From the NCBI RefSeq assembly GCF_900540665.1, contig NZ_UQGV01000001.1, forward strand, positions 1 through 64,000: a stretch of 64,000 bases of DNA, read 5' to 3'. Positions 37,021 to 46,292 of this stretch are shown piece after piece. Numbering within the stretch: the first letter of the stretch is position 1; each line of letters begins with the position of its first letter. The translations under genes were made by a program, and so were the position numbers. The DNA comes from an uncultured Catenibacterium sp. (GTDB lineage Bacteria > Bacillota_I > Bacilli_A > Erysipelotrichales > Coprobacillaceae). A model generated the notes under the pieces. The model had not been told where the DNA came from and did not search any database. It was given only the letters and a program-made list of their open reading frames with translations.

Positions 37021-37863
37021 ATGAGAATAATTAAATCAGAAACAATTACAGAAACAATCAAAGAATTATGTATTAAAGGAGCTTGTCATCTTCCTACAGA
37101 TGTCTATAACCGTTTATTAGAAGCCATCTCTACAGAAGATTCTCCTGTTTCTAAACATACATTAGAAATATTAAAGGAAAATGCGGATATAGCATCTCAG
37201 AACCAGGAACCCATCTGCCAGGATACAGGAATGGCATGCATTTTTGTAGAAATAGGTCAGGAAGTCTATGTAGAAGGTAACCTTACAGAAGCAATCAATG
37301 AAGGGGTCAGACAGGGATATACTGAAGGATATTTAAGAAAGAGTGTGGTGGATGATCCTGTTTTTGACCGTATTAATACAAAAGACAATACACCAGCGAT
37401 TATTCATTATGATATTGTGCCTGGAGATAAGTTAAAGATTACGGTAGCACCTAAAGGATTTGGCAGTGAAAATATGTGCCAGGTGAAGATGCTTAAACCA
37501 AGTGATGGAATTGAGGGTGTAAAGGACTTTATCTTAAAGGTTGTAGAAGATGCAGGTCCTAACCCATGTCCTCCTATTGTGATTGGTGTAGGTATTGGTG
37601 GTACATTTGATCATGTTACTTATCTTGCAAAGAAGGCAATGATCAAGAAGATAGAAGAACATCATCCAGATCCTCGTTATCATGCATTAGAAGAAGAAAT
37701 GTTGGAAAAGGTGAATGCGACTGGTATTGGTCCTGCAGGATTTGGTGGTAAGACAACAGCGCTTGCCTTACATGTGGAAACTTGTCCTACTCATATTGCA
37801 GGTTTACCTTGTGCTGTGGCTATCTGCTGTCATGTATCACGTCATCAGGAGGTTACATTATGA
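37021..37863 (+). CDS. Class I fumarate hydratase, alpha subunit (or L-tartrate dehydratase TtdA)
   Basis: 280 residues from ATG 37021 (GTAGGTGA upstream). CQDTGMACIFVEIG near residue 66 holds the first Fe-S Cys; PNPCPPIVIGVGIGG near residue 183 and THIAGLPCAVAICCHVSRHQ at the C-terminus carry the others. The heterodimeric [4Fe-4S] enzyme hydrates fumarate to malate; the tartrate dehydratase pair is so similar that the substrate cannot be assigned by sequence. Overlaps the beta gene by 4 bp (ATGA). Confidence 0.9.
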   Translation: MRIIKSETITETIKELCIKGACHLPTDVYNRLLEAISTEDSPVSKHTLEILKENADIASQNQEPICQDTGMACIFVEIGQEVYVEGNLTEAINEGVRQGYTEGYLRKSVVDDPVFDRINTKDNTPAIIHYDIVPGDKLKITVAPKGFGSENMCQVKMLKPSDGIEGVKDFILKVVEDAGPNPCPPIVIGVGIGGTFDHVTYLAKKAMIKKIEEHHPDPRYHALEEEMLEKVNATGIGPAGFGGKTTALALHVETCPTHIAGLPCAVAICCHVSRHQEVTL

Positions 37864-38414
37864 TAAAGTTAGAAACACCTCTTACTATTGAAAAGGTTGA
37901 ATCACTTCATGCAGGTGATCAGGTATTATTAAGCGGTACTATTTATACAGGACGTGATGCAGCACATAAACGTTTTGTAGAAGCATTAAAAAACAATGAA
38001 ACACTTCCTTTTGATCCTTATGATCAGGTGATTTATTTTGTGGGTCCTACACCTACAAAGCCAGGTCATGTTATTGGCAGCTGCGGACCTACAACATCTT
38101 ATCGTATGGATGCTTATTCTCCTACAATGTTAGCACAGGGATTAAGAGGTATGATTGGTAAAGGAAGAAGAAATAACGACGTAAAAGAAGCAATGAAAAA
38201 ATACAAAGGTGTTTATTTTGGTGCTATTGGTGGTGCAGGAGCGATTATAGCTTCTTGTATTAAATCATGTGAAGTGATTGCCTATGAAGACCTTGGTCCT
38301 GAAGCGGTACGTCGTCTAGTTGTAGAAGATCTACCACTTACTGTTGTAATTGATAGTGAAGGACATGATCTCTATGAAATAGGCCGTCAGGATTATTTGG
38401 AAGGAAAGGAATAG
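37860..38414 (+). CDS. Class I fumarate hydratase, beta subunit (or TtdB)
   Basis: 184 residues from ATG 37860. LLSGTIYTGRDAAHKRF near residue 20 with the catalytic-site RDAAH, PGHVIGSCGPTTSYRMD near residue 72, and YFGAIGGAGAIIASCI near residue 120 match the swivelling beta domain of class I fumarases. Contacts the Fe-S subunit encoded just upstream. The second RpiR-type gene starts 2 bp after its stop. Confidence 0.92.
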   Translation: MIKLETPLTIEKVESLHAGDQVLLSGTIYTGRDAAHKRFVEALKNNETLPFDPYDQVIYFVGPTPTKPGHVIGSCGPTTSYRMDAYSPTMLAQGLRGMIGKGRRNNDVKEAMKKYKGVYFGAIGGAGAIIASCIKSCEVIAYEDLGPEAVRRLVVEDLPLTVVIDSEGHDLYEIGRQDYLEGKE

Positions 38415-38416
38415 TT

Positions 38417-39256
38417 ATGGATCAGCCATTTAGAGATTATAATGAGACGGATATTCTATATCTTCTCATGACATATGTAAATTTTTCATCTGGACAGGAT
38501 ATGTATTACAGTATTGCGAAAACAATACTTACACATCTTGAACAGATTCCTAGTATTTCAATTAATGATCTTGCAGAGCTTTGTTATACATCTCCAGCAA
38601 CAATCTCAAGATTCTGCAAGGATTTAAACTGTCGTAACTTTGCAACATTCAAAAAAGAAATGGCGATTGCTTTAGAAATAGCACATGATGAAATTCATTT
38701 CTCTTTTGATGACGATTTTAAGATTAAAAAGAATCCTCAATATCTTGTAGATAAAGTTTATGATGATACAAAGAAATCATTGGAATTAGGACAGCAGCAG
38801 TTAGATATCAAAGATGTTGATAAAATCTGCGAACTTATTCATGATGCTCCTCAGGTATTTATGATTGGTTATCAGTTCTCACGTATTGCCTGTCAGGATT
38901 TTCAGTTAAAGATGTTGAAACTTGAAAAGTTCCTCTATGCTTTTGCGAATAGAGGAGATGAAGTTCAAAGACTTGATTTGATTGAAGAAAATGATCTGGT
39001 TATTATTGTGACAGTACGTGCAAGAAGAGAATTGATTGATTCATTGATTACACGTGTTAAGAAACAGAAGGCTCGTATTTTGATTGTGACTATGAATAAG
39101 GATTATACAAATCCTGAAGTAGATTACTATTACCATTTAAATGGTGAAGAAAGTGATTATACACAGTCTTCTATTTCTGGCTTTATTGATACAGTTTCAT
39201 TCTTAAATGTTGTATATTTGCGTTATGGTTTACTCTATAATCAATATTTGTTATAA
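38417..39256 (+). CDS. MurR/RpiR-family regulator, copy 2
   Basis: 279 residues, same architecture as copy 1: HTH_6 at about residues 40-95 (ISINDLAELCYTSPATISRF and CKDLNCRNFATFKKEM) and a C-terminal SIS-like domain (VFMIGYQFSRIACQDFQLKM and DLVIIVTVRARRELID). The two regulators are clear paralogues flanking a single enzyme. Last gene of the unit; the following HU gene has its own TATAAT at about 39282. Confidence 0.88.
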   Translation: MDQPFRDYNETDILYLLMTYVNFSSGQDMYYSIAKTILTHLEQIPSISINDLAELCYTSPATISRFCKDLNCRNFATFKKEMAIALEIAHDEIHFSFDDDFKIKKNPQYLVDKVYDDTKKSLELGQQQLDIKDVDKICELIHDAPQVFMIGYQFSRIACQDFQLKMLKLEKFLYAFANRGDEVQRLDLIEENDLVIIVTVRARRELIDSLITRVKKQKARILIVTMNKDYTNPEVDYYYHLNGEESDYTQSSISGFIDTVSFLNVVYLRYGLLYNQYLL

Positions 39257-39321
39257 CTATATACGTAGTACAAACAAAATGGTATAATGGAACAAGTTGA
39301 AAAGAAAGGAAGTATCTATTC

Positions 39322-39597
39322 ATGAAGAAAAATGAATTAGTAGAAAAAGTTGCTGAAGGTGCATCTTTAACTAAAGCTGATGCAGAACGTGCTATTAATG
39401 CTTTAGTTGATGCAGTATCTGGAGCTCTTGTTGAAGGTGATAAAGTTGCTTTAAAAGGTCTTGGAACTTTTGAAGTAAGAGAAAGAAAAGCGAGAACAGG
39501 TATTAATCCTAGAACTCGTGAAACTATCGAAATCCCAGCAAGTAAAGTTCCTGCTTTTAAAGCAAGCTCTACACTTAAGGATGCAGTGAATAAATAA
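39322..39597 (+). CDS. hup: HU family DNA-binding protein
   Basis: 91 residues. Helical N-terminus MKKNELVEKVAEGASLTKAD, then GLGTFEVRERKARTGINPRT with the DNA-binding arm and the conserved Pro-63 region, and ASKVPAFKASSTLKDAVNK at the end. Histone-like nucleoid protein that bends DNA. Monocistronic with SD AAAGGAAG and terminator. Confidence 0.97.
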   Translation: MKKNELVEKVAEGASLTKADAERAINALVDAVSGALVEGDKVALKGLGTFEVRERKARTGINPRTRETIEIPASKVPAFKASSTLKDAVNK

Positions 39598-39601
39598 TAT
39601 T

Positions 39602-39625
39602 AAAAAAGTGCTTCGGCACTTTTTT
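39602..39625 (+). terminator. hup terminator
   Basis: AAAAAGTGC / GCACTTTTT stem with a TTCG tetraloop. Confidence 0.88.
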
Positions 39626-39670
39626 ATTTTAATTATTTAGTTTAGAATTAAATAAAAGGGAGTGGTGAGG

Positions 39671-40195
39671 ATGATTACAATACTCTATACATCAAAGCAT
39701 GGAGCAACAGCTAAAATAGCACGTGTTATTAATACATATCTTGATCATACATGCACGTTGATGAACCTAGATGAATTAGATATGGCTGTCTTGGAGAAGA
39801 CAGATACGATTGTTTTAGGTATTCCTGTGTATTATGGGGCACTTGATCCAAAGATGGTGGATTTTATCAAGAAGAATCAGGGATTACTTATTAAGAAGCA
39901 TTATTCTATTTACATTACAGCTCTTTTCCATGCTGAATTCATGAGTTATATTACTAAAGAGTTTGATTATTCTATATTAAAGAATGTAACGACAATGGCA
40001 GGACTTGGCGGTGCAATCTATTATCCTGATTTAAGTATTCAGGAGAAGATGGTTCTTGCAGTCATGAATAAGAATCGTCCAGTCATTCCAAAAGAACATC
40101 ATATCAATATCTTTGAGAACTTCGATAATCATGAAATAGAATTATTCTCACAGAAGATCAAAAGAATTGAAGATTATGCAACAAAGGCAAGATAA
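39671..40195 (+). CDS. Flavodoxin-domain protein (HemG/MioC-like)
   Basis: 174 residues from ATG 39671 (GGTGAGG). ITILYTSKHGATAKIARVI at the N-terminus is the FMN phosphate loop of menaquinone-dependent protoporphyrinogen oxidase-like flavodoxins; VLGIPVYYGALDPKM near residue 55 forms the second loop. No heme genes are near, so a general electron-transfer role is more cautious. Gene ends in a shared terminator with the convergent pduL. Confidence 0.78.
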   Translation: MITILYTSKHGATAKIARVINTYLDHTCTLMNLDELDMAVLEKTDTIVLGIPVYYGALDPKMVDFIKKNQGLLIKKHYSIYITALFHAEFMSYITKEFDYSILKNVTTMAGLGGAIYYPDLSIQEKMVLAVMNKNRPVIPKEHHINIFENFDNHEIELFSQKIKRIEDYATKAR

Positions 40196-40222
40196 AAAGG
40201 AGAAGCGACCTGCTTCTCCTTT
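40194..40222. terminator. Bidirectional terminator
   Basis: AAAGGAGAAGC / GCTTCTCCTTT stem, 5-nt loop, T or A runs on both sides. Confidence 0.85.
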
Positions 40223-40226
40223 AAAA

Positions 40227-40796
40227 TTAATCAACAATAATTGTACCTTCTTTAGGTCCACCAGCAGCATTTGATTCATCTGTATCAATATGCATGAAAG
40301 TAGCATATGTATCTTTAACACGGCACATAACATCACCAAAGATTAAAGAACGACCATTTGTTTCAACTTCTACTTTTACAATCTGGCGGTCCTTAATACC
40401 CATTGCTTCAGCATCTTCTGGAGAGAAATGGATATGACGTTTTGCAGCAATAACGCCTTCAGTTAATTCAACTTCACCTTTAGGGCCAACTAATTTACAA
40501 GCTCCACTACCAGCAAGGTCTCCAGATCCTCTAACAGGTGCTTCTAAACCTAATGCTCTTGCATCAGTAAGAGCTAATTCAATCTGAGTATGGTCTCTAA
40601 CAGGTCCAAGAACAGACATAGCTTTTTCGCCTCTAGATCCTACAACCTTTACCTTTTCAGCACATGCAAACTGACCTGGCTGAGAAAGATCCTTTTTCTT
40701 TGTTAGTTCATAACCTTCACCAAATAATGTTTCTAAATCAGCCTGACTTAAGTGAATGTGTCTAGCTGAAGTTTCAATAATAATTTTGTTACTCAT
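40227..40796 (-). CDS. pduL: Phosphate propanoyltransferase PduL
   Basis: 189 residues from ATG 40796 (TAGGAGG upstream). Two beta-barrel repeats with the zinc-binding His motifs ETSARHIHLSQ near residue 8 and AKRHIHFSPEDAEAMG near residue 120. Interconverts acyl-CoA and acyl phosphate, working with acetate or propionate kinase. It lacks the N-terminal encapsulation peptide and no microcompartment genes are near, so it probably stands in for Pta in cytosolic acetate formation. Confidence 0.93.
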   Translation of the reverse strand: MSNKIIIETSARHIHLSQADLETLFGEGYELTKKKDLSQPGQFACAEKVKVVGSRGEKAMSVLGPVRDHTQIELALTDARALGLEAPVRGSGDLAGSGACKLVGPKGEVELTEGVIAAKRHIHFSPEDAEAMGIKDRQIVKVEVETNGRSLIFGDVMCRVKDTYATFMHIDTDESNAAGGPKEGTIIVD

Positions 40797-40940
40797 AATC
40801 TGCCTCCTAGTCACGTATTGTACACCCTTTTATGTGTTTTGAAAAGGCTTACTTTACAAATATCTATAAGTGTAACCTGTCAATGTTTATTTCCATTGAT
40901 TCTTAAAACTGCTATAATATTTGTAAGTGAGGTTGATGTT

Positions 40941-41741
40941 ATGATAAATGTTATTACGTCGGAATTACCAATAATATGGAAGTTTGTAAAATCAGCTATT
41001 GATTTATTGGCAGTATGGGTTTTATTATATTATGGTATCATGATGTTCAAGACAAACATGCGTACTATGCAGTTATTTAAAGGGGTTATTGTTGTCCTTC
41101 TTGTTAAGGCCACTACAAGTGTACTAGGTTTAGTTACTCTTGGTACAATTGTTGATGCAGTGATCACATGGGGAGTATTGGCTATTGTTGTTATCTTCCA
41201 GCCAGAAATACGAGTTTTATTAGAGAAGATGGGACAGACTAAAAATGAAGTACAGCATCGCTTATCTGATGATGAAAGAGAACGTGCAATGGATGAACTT
41301 GTTGAATCTATTACAACAATGTCTAAGGATAAGACAGGTGCACTTATTACTTTTGAACGTCGTCAGTCTTTACAGGATTTTATTAATACTGGTGTGAAGG
41401 TATCTGCATCTATTAAAGCAGAACTTTTAACAACTATCTTTTATGAAGGAACACCTCTTCATGATGGCGCAACTATTATAAAGAATGATATGATTGTTGC
41501 TTCTGCCTGCTTTTATCCTCCTACAAATAAGGAAATTCCTTCACAGTATGGAGCAAGACATAGAGCGGCAATTGGTATTAGCGAAATCACAGATTCTTTG
41601 ACAGTGGTTGTATCTGAAGAAACAGGAAATGTCAGTTTTGCAGCGAATGGAGAATTGACAAGAATCAATTTGAATGAGCTTCGCTCTAAATTAATTGCTG
41701 AATTGAACTGGTATGGAGAAGGTGGTGAATCCCATGACTGA
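40941..41741 (+). CDS. cdaA: Diadenylate cyclase CdaA
   Basis: 266 residues from ATG 40941 (GTGAGGTTG); the longer open frame has no site. TTTCCA (40890) and TATAAT (40913) with a 17-bp spacer are a possible promoter. Three N-terminal membrane helices precede the DAC domain, with TPLHDGATII near residue 175 (DGA motif) and GARHRAAIGISE near residue 205 (RHR motif). Makes c-di-AMP from two ATP. Conserved operon with cdaR and glmM, whose products control it. Confidence 0.95.
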   Translation: MINVITSELPIIWKFVKSAIDLLAVWVLLYYGIMMFKTNMRTMQLFKGVIVVLLVKATTSVLGLVTLGTIVDAVITWGVLAIVVIFQPEIRVLLEKMGQTKNEVQHRLSDDERERAMDELVESITTMSKDKTGALITFERRQSLQDFINTGVKVSASIKAELLTTIFYEGTPLHDGATIIKNDMIVASACFYPPTNKEIPSQYGARHRAAIGISEITDSLTVVVSEETGNVSFAANGELTRINLNELRSKLIAELNWYGEGGESHD

Positions 41742-42843
41742 TCCTAAGAAAAAGAAACAAACGGATTCTACAACGGATTTCTTCTTACAGTTTGTAAAGG
41801 AAGAAAAATCTGAAAAAGAGAAGACAGAAGCTAAAAAAGAAGAAAGAGAACAGACCTATACAAAAACAGTAGAAAAGGTTTCTACAGGCTATAACTACTT
41901 TAATAAGCTGTTAGATAAGCTTCTTGAGAATAAGCATTCTGTGCGTATTCTTTCATTTGTGCTTGCTTTATTCTTATTTGTTTCATTCTCTGGTGGGGAT
42001 GTAATGAATTCTACAACGGCTGGGGCAACTCTTAAGAAGGTGCCAGTACAGGTAGAAGGATTAAAGGATGGCTATGATGTATCAGGAATACCTCCAACTG
42101 TAGAAATAGGTTTGATTGGTCCTTCTATGGATATCTATACAACTAAGCTAACAAGTAATTATGAGGTTTATTGTGATTTATCTGAATATAATGAAGGAAC
42201 ACATCATGTTACATTAAAGACAAGAAATTTTGATAGTGATTTGACTGTGATGCTTATTCCTGAAACAGTGACAATTAAGATTCTGCCTAAGGTGGATGCA
42301 AAGTTCGATTTAGGCTATAAGTTTATTAATCAAGATAAATTAAATGAAAAATATAGTGTTTCAGTCGATTCAATATCTACAAAACGTGTTACAATAACAG
42401 CGACACAGAATAATCTTGATAAGATTGATAAGGTCCAGGCGCTTATTGATGTGGAGGATAAGACAAAGGCATTTGAACAGGCATGTGAAATTAAAGCTTT
42501 TGATGCAGATGGAAATGAAGTACAATGTACAATCGCACCAGAAAAGGTGAATGTCAGCTGTCATGTTGACTCTTATTCTAAAGAAGTGCCAGTTAAACCA
42601 GAATTTGTTGGGCAGTTGCAGGAAGGCTATCAGATGACAAATTATAAGTTATCTAGTTCTACTGTAACAATCTATGGTAAACGTACTGATATTAGTGATA
42701 TTAACTATATTACATGTCAGGTCGATATTTCTAATTTATCAGGATCAACAACTTTATCTGGTATCGCATTACAGGGGAATGACAAAATCAATAAGATATC
42801 ACAGAATACTATTGATGTGACTATGTTTATTGAGAAAAAATAG
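41734..42843 (+). CDS. cdaR: CdaA regulator CdaR (YbbR repeats)
   Basis: 369 residues from ATG 41734, which overlaps cdaA by 8 bp. A long charged cytosolic N-terminus (about 70 residues, KEEKSEKEKTEAKKEE), one membrane helix (ILSFVLALFLFVSFSGG) and an extracytoplasmic part with about four YbbR repeats (VPVQVEGLKDGYDVSGIPPT is the first). CdaR modulates CdaA activity at the membrane. The cytosolic leader is longer than in most homologues. Confidence 0.92.
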   Translation: MTDPKKKKQTDSTTDFFLQFVKEEKSEKEKTEAKKEEREQTYTKTVEKVSTGYNYFNKLLDKLLENKHSVRILSFVLALFLFVSFSGGDVMNSTTAGATLKKVPVQVEGLKDGYDVSGIPPTVEIGLIGPSMDIYTTKLTSNYEVYCDLSEYNEGTHHVTLKTRNFDSDLTVMLIPETVTIKILPKVDAKFDLGYKFINQDKLNEKYSVSVDSISTKRVTITATQNNLDKIDKVQALIDVEDKTKAFEQACEIKAFDADGNEVQCTIAPEKVNVSCHVDSYSKEVPVKPEFVGQLQEGYQMTNYKLSSSTVTIYGKRTDISDINYITCQVDISNLSGSTTLSGIALQGNDKINKISQNTIDVTMFIEKK

Positions 42844-42858
42844 AGAGGAAAAGTAAAG

Positions 42859-44205
42859 ATGGGTAAATATTTTGGAACAGATGGTTTTAGAGGAGAAGCA
42901 AACAAGGATTTAACAGTAGAACATGCTTTTAAAGTAGGTCGTTATTTAGGCTGGTACTATAACCGTCATCATAAAGCAAGAATCGTTATTGGGAAGGATA
43001 CAAGACGTTCAAGTTATATGTTTGAATATGCACTTGTAGCTGGTTTAACTGCAAGTGGTGCAGATGCATATCTTCTTCATGTAACTACAACACCTTCAGT
43101 ATCTTATATTGTAAGAACTGATGGATTTGATTGTGGTATCATGATTTCTGCATCACATAACCCTTATTATGATAATGGTATTAAGCTTATTAATGATAAA
43201 GGTCAGAAGTTTGATGCAGATGTTGAAAAGCAGATTGAAATGTATATTGATGGTTTGACTGAAGAACTTCCATATGCAACTAAGGATGATATCGGTCGTG
43301 CTTTTGATTACTCTATGGGTAGAAACAGATATATCGGTTACTTAATGAGTATTCCTAAGAGAGCATTTAGAAATGTACGTGTTGGTTTAGATTGTGCTAA
43401 TGGTGCGTCTTCAAATATCGCAAAGGCAGTATTTGATGCATTAGGTGCAGAAACATATGTTATCAATGATCATCCTGATGGAGTGAATATCAATACTGAC
43501 TGTGGTTCTACACATATGGGTGCATTACAGAACTTTGTCCGTGAAAAAGGTTTAGATATCGGTTTTGCATTTGATGGTGATGCAGACAGATGTTTAGCTG
43601 TAGATGAATTTGGTAGAGTTGTTGATGGTGACTTGATTCTTTATGTATGTGGTCAGGAGTTAAAGAATAACAATGAACTCGCTAACAATACAATCGTTAC
43701 TACAATTATGAGTAATATTGGTCTTTATAAGGCTTTAGATAAGATTGGTATTGGTTATGCAAAGACTGCTGTTGGTGATAAATATGTTTATGAAAACATG
43801 GTGACTAATGGCAACGTTATTGGTGGAGAACAGTCTGGTCATATTATTTTCTCTAAGCATGCAACTACAGGTGATGGTATCTTAACATCATTAAAGATTC
43901 TAGAAACATGTATTGAAAATAAGAAGACTTTAGCTCAGTTAACAGAACCAGTTACTATTTATCCACAGCTATTAATCAATGTACGTGTAAAAGATAAAGC
44001 TGAAGTATTAAATGATGAAGATATCAAGAAAGCAATTGAAGAAGTGACAGAAACATTAGGAGATGATGGTCGTATTCTAGTAAGAGAATCTGGTACAGAA
44101 CCATTAATTCGTGTCATGGTTGAAGCACAGACAGATGAAATCTGTCATGAAAATGTGCTTAAGGTAGTAAATCTTATTAAAGAAAAAGGCTATGCCGTTA
44201 AATAA
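42859..44205 (+). CDS. glmM: Phosphoglucosamine mutase
   Basis: 448 residues. The phosphoserine loop GIMISASHNPYYDNGIK near residue 95, the metal-binding DGDADR near residue 237, sugar-binding GGEQSGHI near residue 320 and the phosphate site RESGTEPLIRVM near residue 408. Converts glucosamine-6-P to glucosamine-1-P for peptidoglycan; GlmM also binds and inhibits CdaA in Bacillus, which explains the operon. SD AGAGAGGA before ATG 42859. Confidence 0.97.
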   Translation: MGKYFGTDGFRGEANKDLTVEHAFKVGRYLGWYYNRHHKARIVIGKDTRRSSYMFEYALVAGLTASGADAYLLHVTTTPSVSYIVRTDGFDCGIMISASHNPYYDNGIKLINDKGQKFDADVEKQIEMYIDGLTEELPYATKDDIGRAFDYSMGRNRYIGYLMSIPKRAFRNVRVGLDCANGASSNIAKAVFDALGAETYVINDHPDGVNINTDCGSTHMGALQNFVREKGLDIGFAFDGDADRCLAVDEFGRVVDGDLILYVCGQELKNNNELANNTIVTTIMSNIGLYKALDKIGIGYAKTAVGDKYVYENMVTNGNVIGGEQSGHIIFSKHATTGDGILTSLKILETCIENKKTLAQLTEPVTIYPQLLINVRVKDKAEVLNDEDIKKAIEEVTETLGDDGRILVRESGTEPLIRVMVEAQTDEICHENVLKVVNLIKEKGYAVK

Positions 44206-44219
44206 TCACATAATCTAAC

Positions 44220-44250
44220 AAAATATTGCCACTTTGCTGGCAATATTTTC
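44220..44250 (+). terminator. cdaA-cdaR-glmM terminator
   Basis: AAAATATTGCC / GGCAATATTTT perfect 11-bp stem with an 8-nt loop. Confidence 0.8.
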
Positions 44251-44281
44251 ACTATAATGGTAAATATGGGAGGTGAGTCTC

Positions 44282-44935
44282 TTGAAATACAAAATTAACA
44301 TCATTGATGATGAAAAACAATTGAATGATCTAGTAAGAACTTATTTAGAAAAAGAAGGATATGAATGTACTTCTTTCTATACATATGATGAAGCCTTAAT
44401 GCATTGTGATGATGATGTTCATTTATGGCTTGTTGATATCATGCTTGATAAGAATAGTGGTTTTGACTTATTAACTGCTATTAAATCAGCACGTCCTGAT
44501 ATGCCTATTGTCTTCATGTCTGCAAGAGATCAGGAATTTGATCGTATTATAGGTTTAGAAAAGGGCTGTGATGAATATATCACAAAACCATTTAATATGA
44601 AGGAAGTGATTCTTCGTATTCATAATGTCTTAAAGCGTGTTTATAAGGATACTGAAATGATTGATATCGATGGTTATATGATTGATGAATCAAAGCGTAA
44701 AGTATTAGAGAATGGTCATGAAATTGATTTAACAACTAAAGAATATGAACTACTTCTCTATTTCATGAAGAATAAAGGTATTGCGATTTCTCGTGAACAG
44801 GTCTTAACACGTGTCTGGGATGAAAACTATTTTGGTAGTGACCGTGTCGTAGATGATACATTAAGACGTTTAAGAAAGAAGATGCCAAATATCAATATCA
44901 AGACAATTTATGGTTTTGGCTATAGATTAGACTAA
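44282..44935 (+). CDS. OmpR-family response regulator
   Basis: 217 residues from TTG 44282; GTG 44273 lies inside the GGGAGGTGA site. The receiver has NIIDDEKQL, the phospho-Asp in LWLVDIMLDKNSG near residue 50 and the Lys in EYITKPFNM. The C-terminal winged helix has IDLTTKEYELLLYFMKNKG, SREQVLTRVWD and RVVDDTLRRLRKK. TATAAT at about 44253. Its stop codon overlaps the kinase ATG. A candidate binder of 11-bp-period sites such as the one at 61155. Confidence 0.95.
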   Translation: MKYKINIIDDEKQLNDLVRTYLEKEGYECTSFYTYDEALMHCDDDVHLWLVDIMLDKNSGFDLLTAIKSARPDMPIVFMSARDQEFDRIIGLEKGCDEYITKPFNMKEVILRIHNVLKRVYKDTEMIDIDGYMIDESKRKVLENGHEIDLTTKEYELLLYFMKNKGIAISREQVLTRVWDENYFGSDRVVDDTLRRLRKKMPNINIKTIYGFGYRLD

Positions 44936-46248
44936 TGTTTAAATCCCTTTCTTTATTGAAACAGCTTCTTGTGGTTATTCTAGGTTTAGCTATTATGCTT
45001 GTGGCTGTTGTTATGCCGGTTGTGGATTCTAATGTTCATGATATTATCGATGACCAGATGTATGAAAAGCTAGAAACATCACAAAGAGATACTGTAGAAT
45101 ATGATTTCATGCCTTCTAATAATAAAGAGAAGCCTATTTATACAATTGTCTATGATCCAGTAGAAAATGCCTTCACATTTAGTAACCTGCATGGTGATGC
45201 CACTACATTGACATTACTTTATAATTACTTATTTGGACGTGATTTAGAGAAGATAGTTAACAGTAGAAGACACTATACGATAGAAAATAAAGGGACTTAT
45301 GCAAGAGAAACCTATTATTATCGTATTATGAAGGTTGATGATGAGTATTTGATTTCTATTATGTCTAACTCTTATTCAGATAAGCTGATTAGGGATATTC
45401 GTAATCGTATTATTTATATTCTTTATGCAGTACTCACAATCTTTGCGTTAGTTCTTGTTTTATGGGTTATCTCTTTGATTCGTCCTTTAAAGAAAATTAA
45501 AACCTATGTAGATTCTATTGCGAATCGTGAGGATAGCACCCTTGTCATGGATAGACAGGATGAAATAGGGGTTGTTGGTAATGCGATTGTGACAATGAAG
45601 GATGAACTCATGAAGCAGGAAAAGGTCAAAGAAGAAATGATTCATAACATTTCTCATGACTTAAAAACACCTATTGCACTTATTAAGACCTATGGACAAA
45701 GTGTGAAAGATGATATCTACCCATATGGTGATAAAGAAAGTTCTATGGATGTTATTTTAGAAAATGCGGACCGCTTAGAACATAAAGTTAAATCATTACT
45801 CTATTTAAATAGACTAGACTACTTGAGTGCAGAAGAAAGTGAATTAAAACCTTTCCCAATCAAAGATTTAATTGAACATATTGTTATGCAGATGGAAGCA
45901 ATGCAGCACATACATATAGAAACAGATCTAGATGATGTAGCCTTTATCGGTAATGAAGAGCATTGGCGTGTTGCGATAGAGAATATTATTGATAATGCGT
46001 CACGTTATATGAAGTCTGTGATTATGATTACATTAAAGAAAGATACACTTATTATCTATAATGATGGGGATCCTATTGATGAAGATAAGAAAGAGGATCT
46101 TTTCAACCCTTATGTTAAAGGGGTGAAAGGACAGTTTGGTTTAGGTCTTTCTATTGTCGCAAAAATTGCAGATATGTATGGCTATGATATTCATGCTGAA
46201 AATAAAGATCCAGGCGTTGCATTTATATTTACGAAAAGAGCTTCCTAG
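44935..46248 (+). CDS. Sensor histidine kinase
   Basis: 437 residues. Two membrane helices (about 10-30 and 165-185) bracket an extracytoplasmic sensor of roughly 130 residues; HAMP linker; HisKA H-box MIHNISHDLKTPIALIKTYG near residue 245; HATPase N-box AIENIIDNASRYM near residue 350; G2 box QFGLGLSIVAKIADMYG near residue 402. Partner of the overlapping response regulator. The ligand is not deducible. Confidence 0.93.
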   Translation: MFKSLSLLKQLLVVILGLAIMLVAVVMPVVDSNVHDIIDDQMYEKLETSQRDTVEYDFMPSNNKEKPIYTIVYDPVENAFTFSNLHGDATTLTLLYNYLFGRDLEKIVNSRRHYTIENKGTYARETYYYRIMKVDDEYLISIMSNSYSDKLIRDIRNRIIYILYAVLTIFALVLVLWVISLIRPLKKIKTYVDSIANREDSTLVMDRQDEIGVVGNAIVTMKDELMKQEKVKEEMIHNISHDLKTPIALIKTYGQSVKDDIYPYGDKESSMDVILENADRLEHKVKSLLYLNRLDYLSAEESELKPFPIKDLIEHIVMQMEAMQHIHIETDLDDVAFIGNEEHWRVAIENIIDNASRYMKSVIMITLKKDTLIIYNDGDPIDEDKKEDLFNPYVKGVKGQFGLGLSIVAKIADMYGYDIHAENKDPGVAFIFTKRAS

Positions 46249-46262
46249 TTAGGAAGCTTTTT
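46239..46262 (+). terminator. Two-component operon terminator
   Basis: AGCTTCCT / AGGAAGCT stem with an AGTT loop and TTTT; the stop codon lies in the hairpin. Confidence 0.75.
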
Positions 46263-46292
46263 GTGTTAGAATAGAATAAAGGAGTTGAGAAT

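Noticed and set aside
40227..40796. PduL as evidence of a bacterial microcompartment
   Set aside because: No shell-protein genes and no N-terminal encapsulation peptide; a cytosolic phosphotransacylase is simpler.
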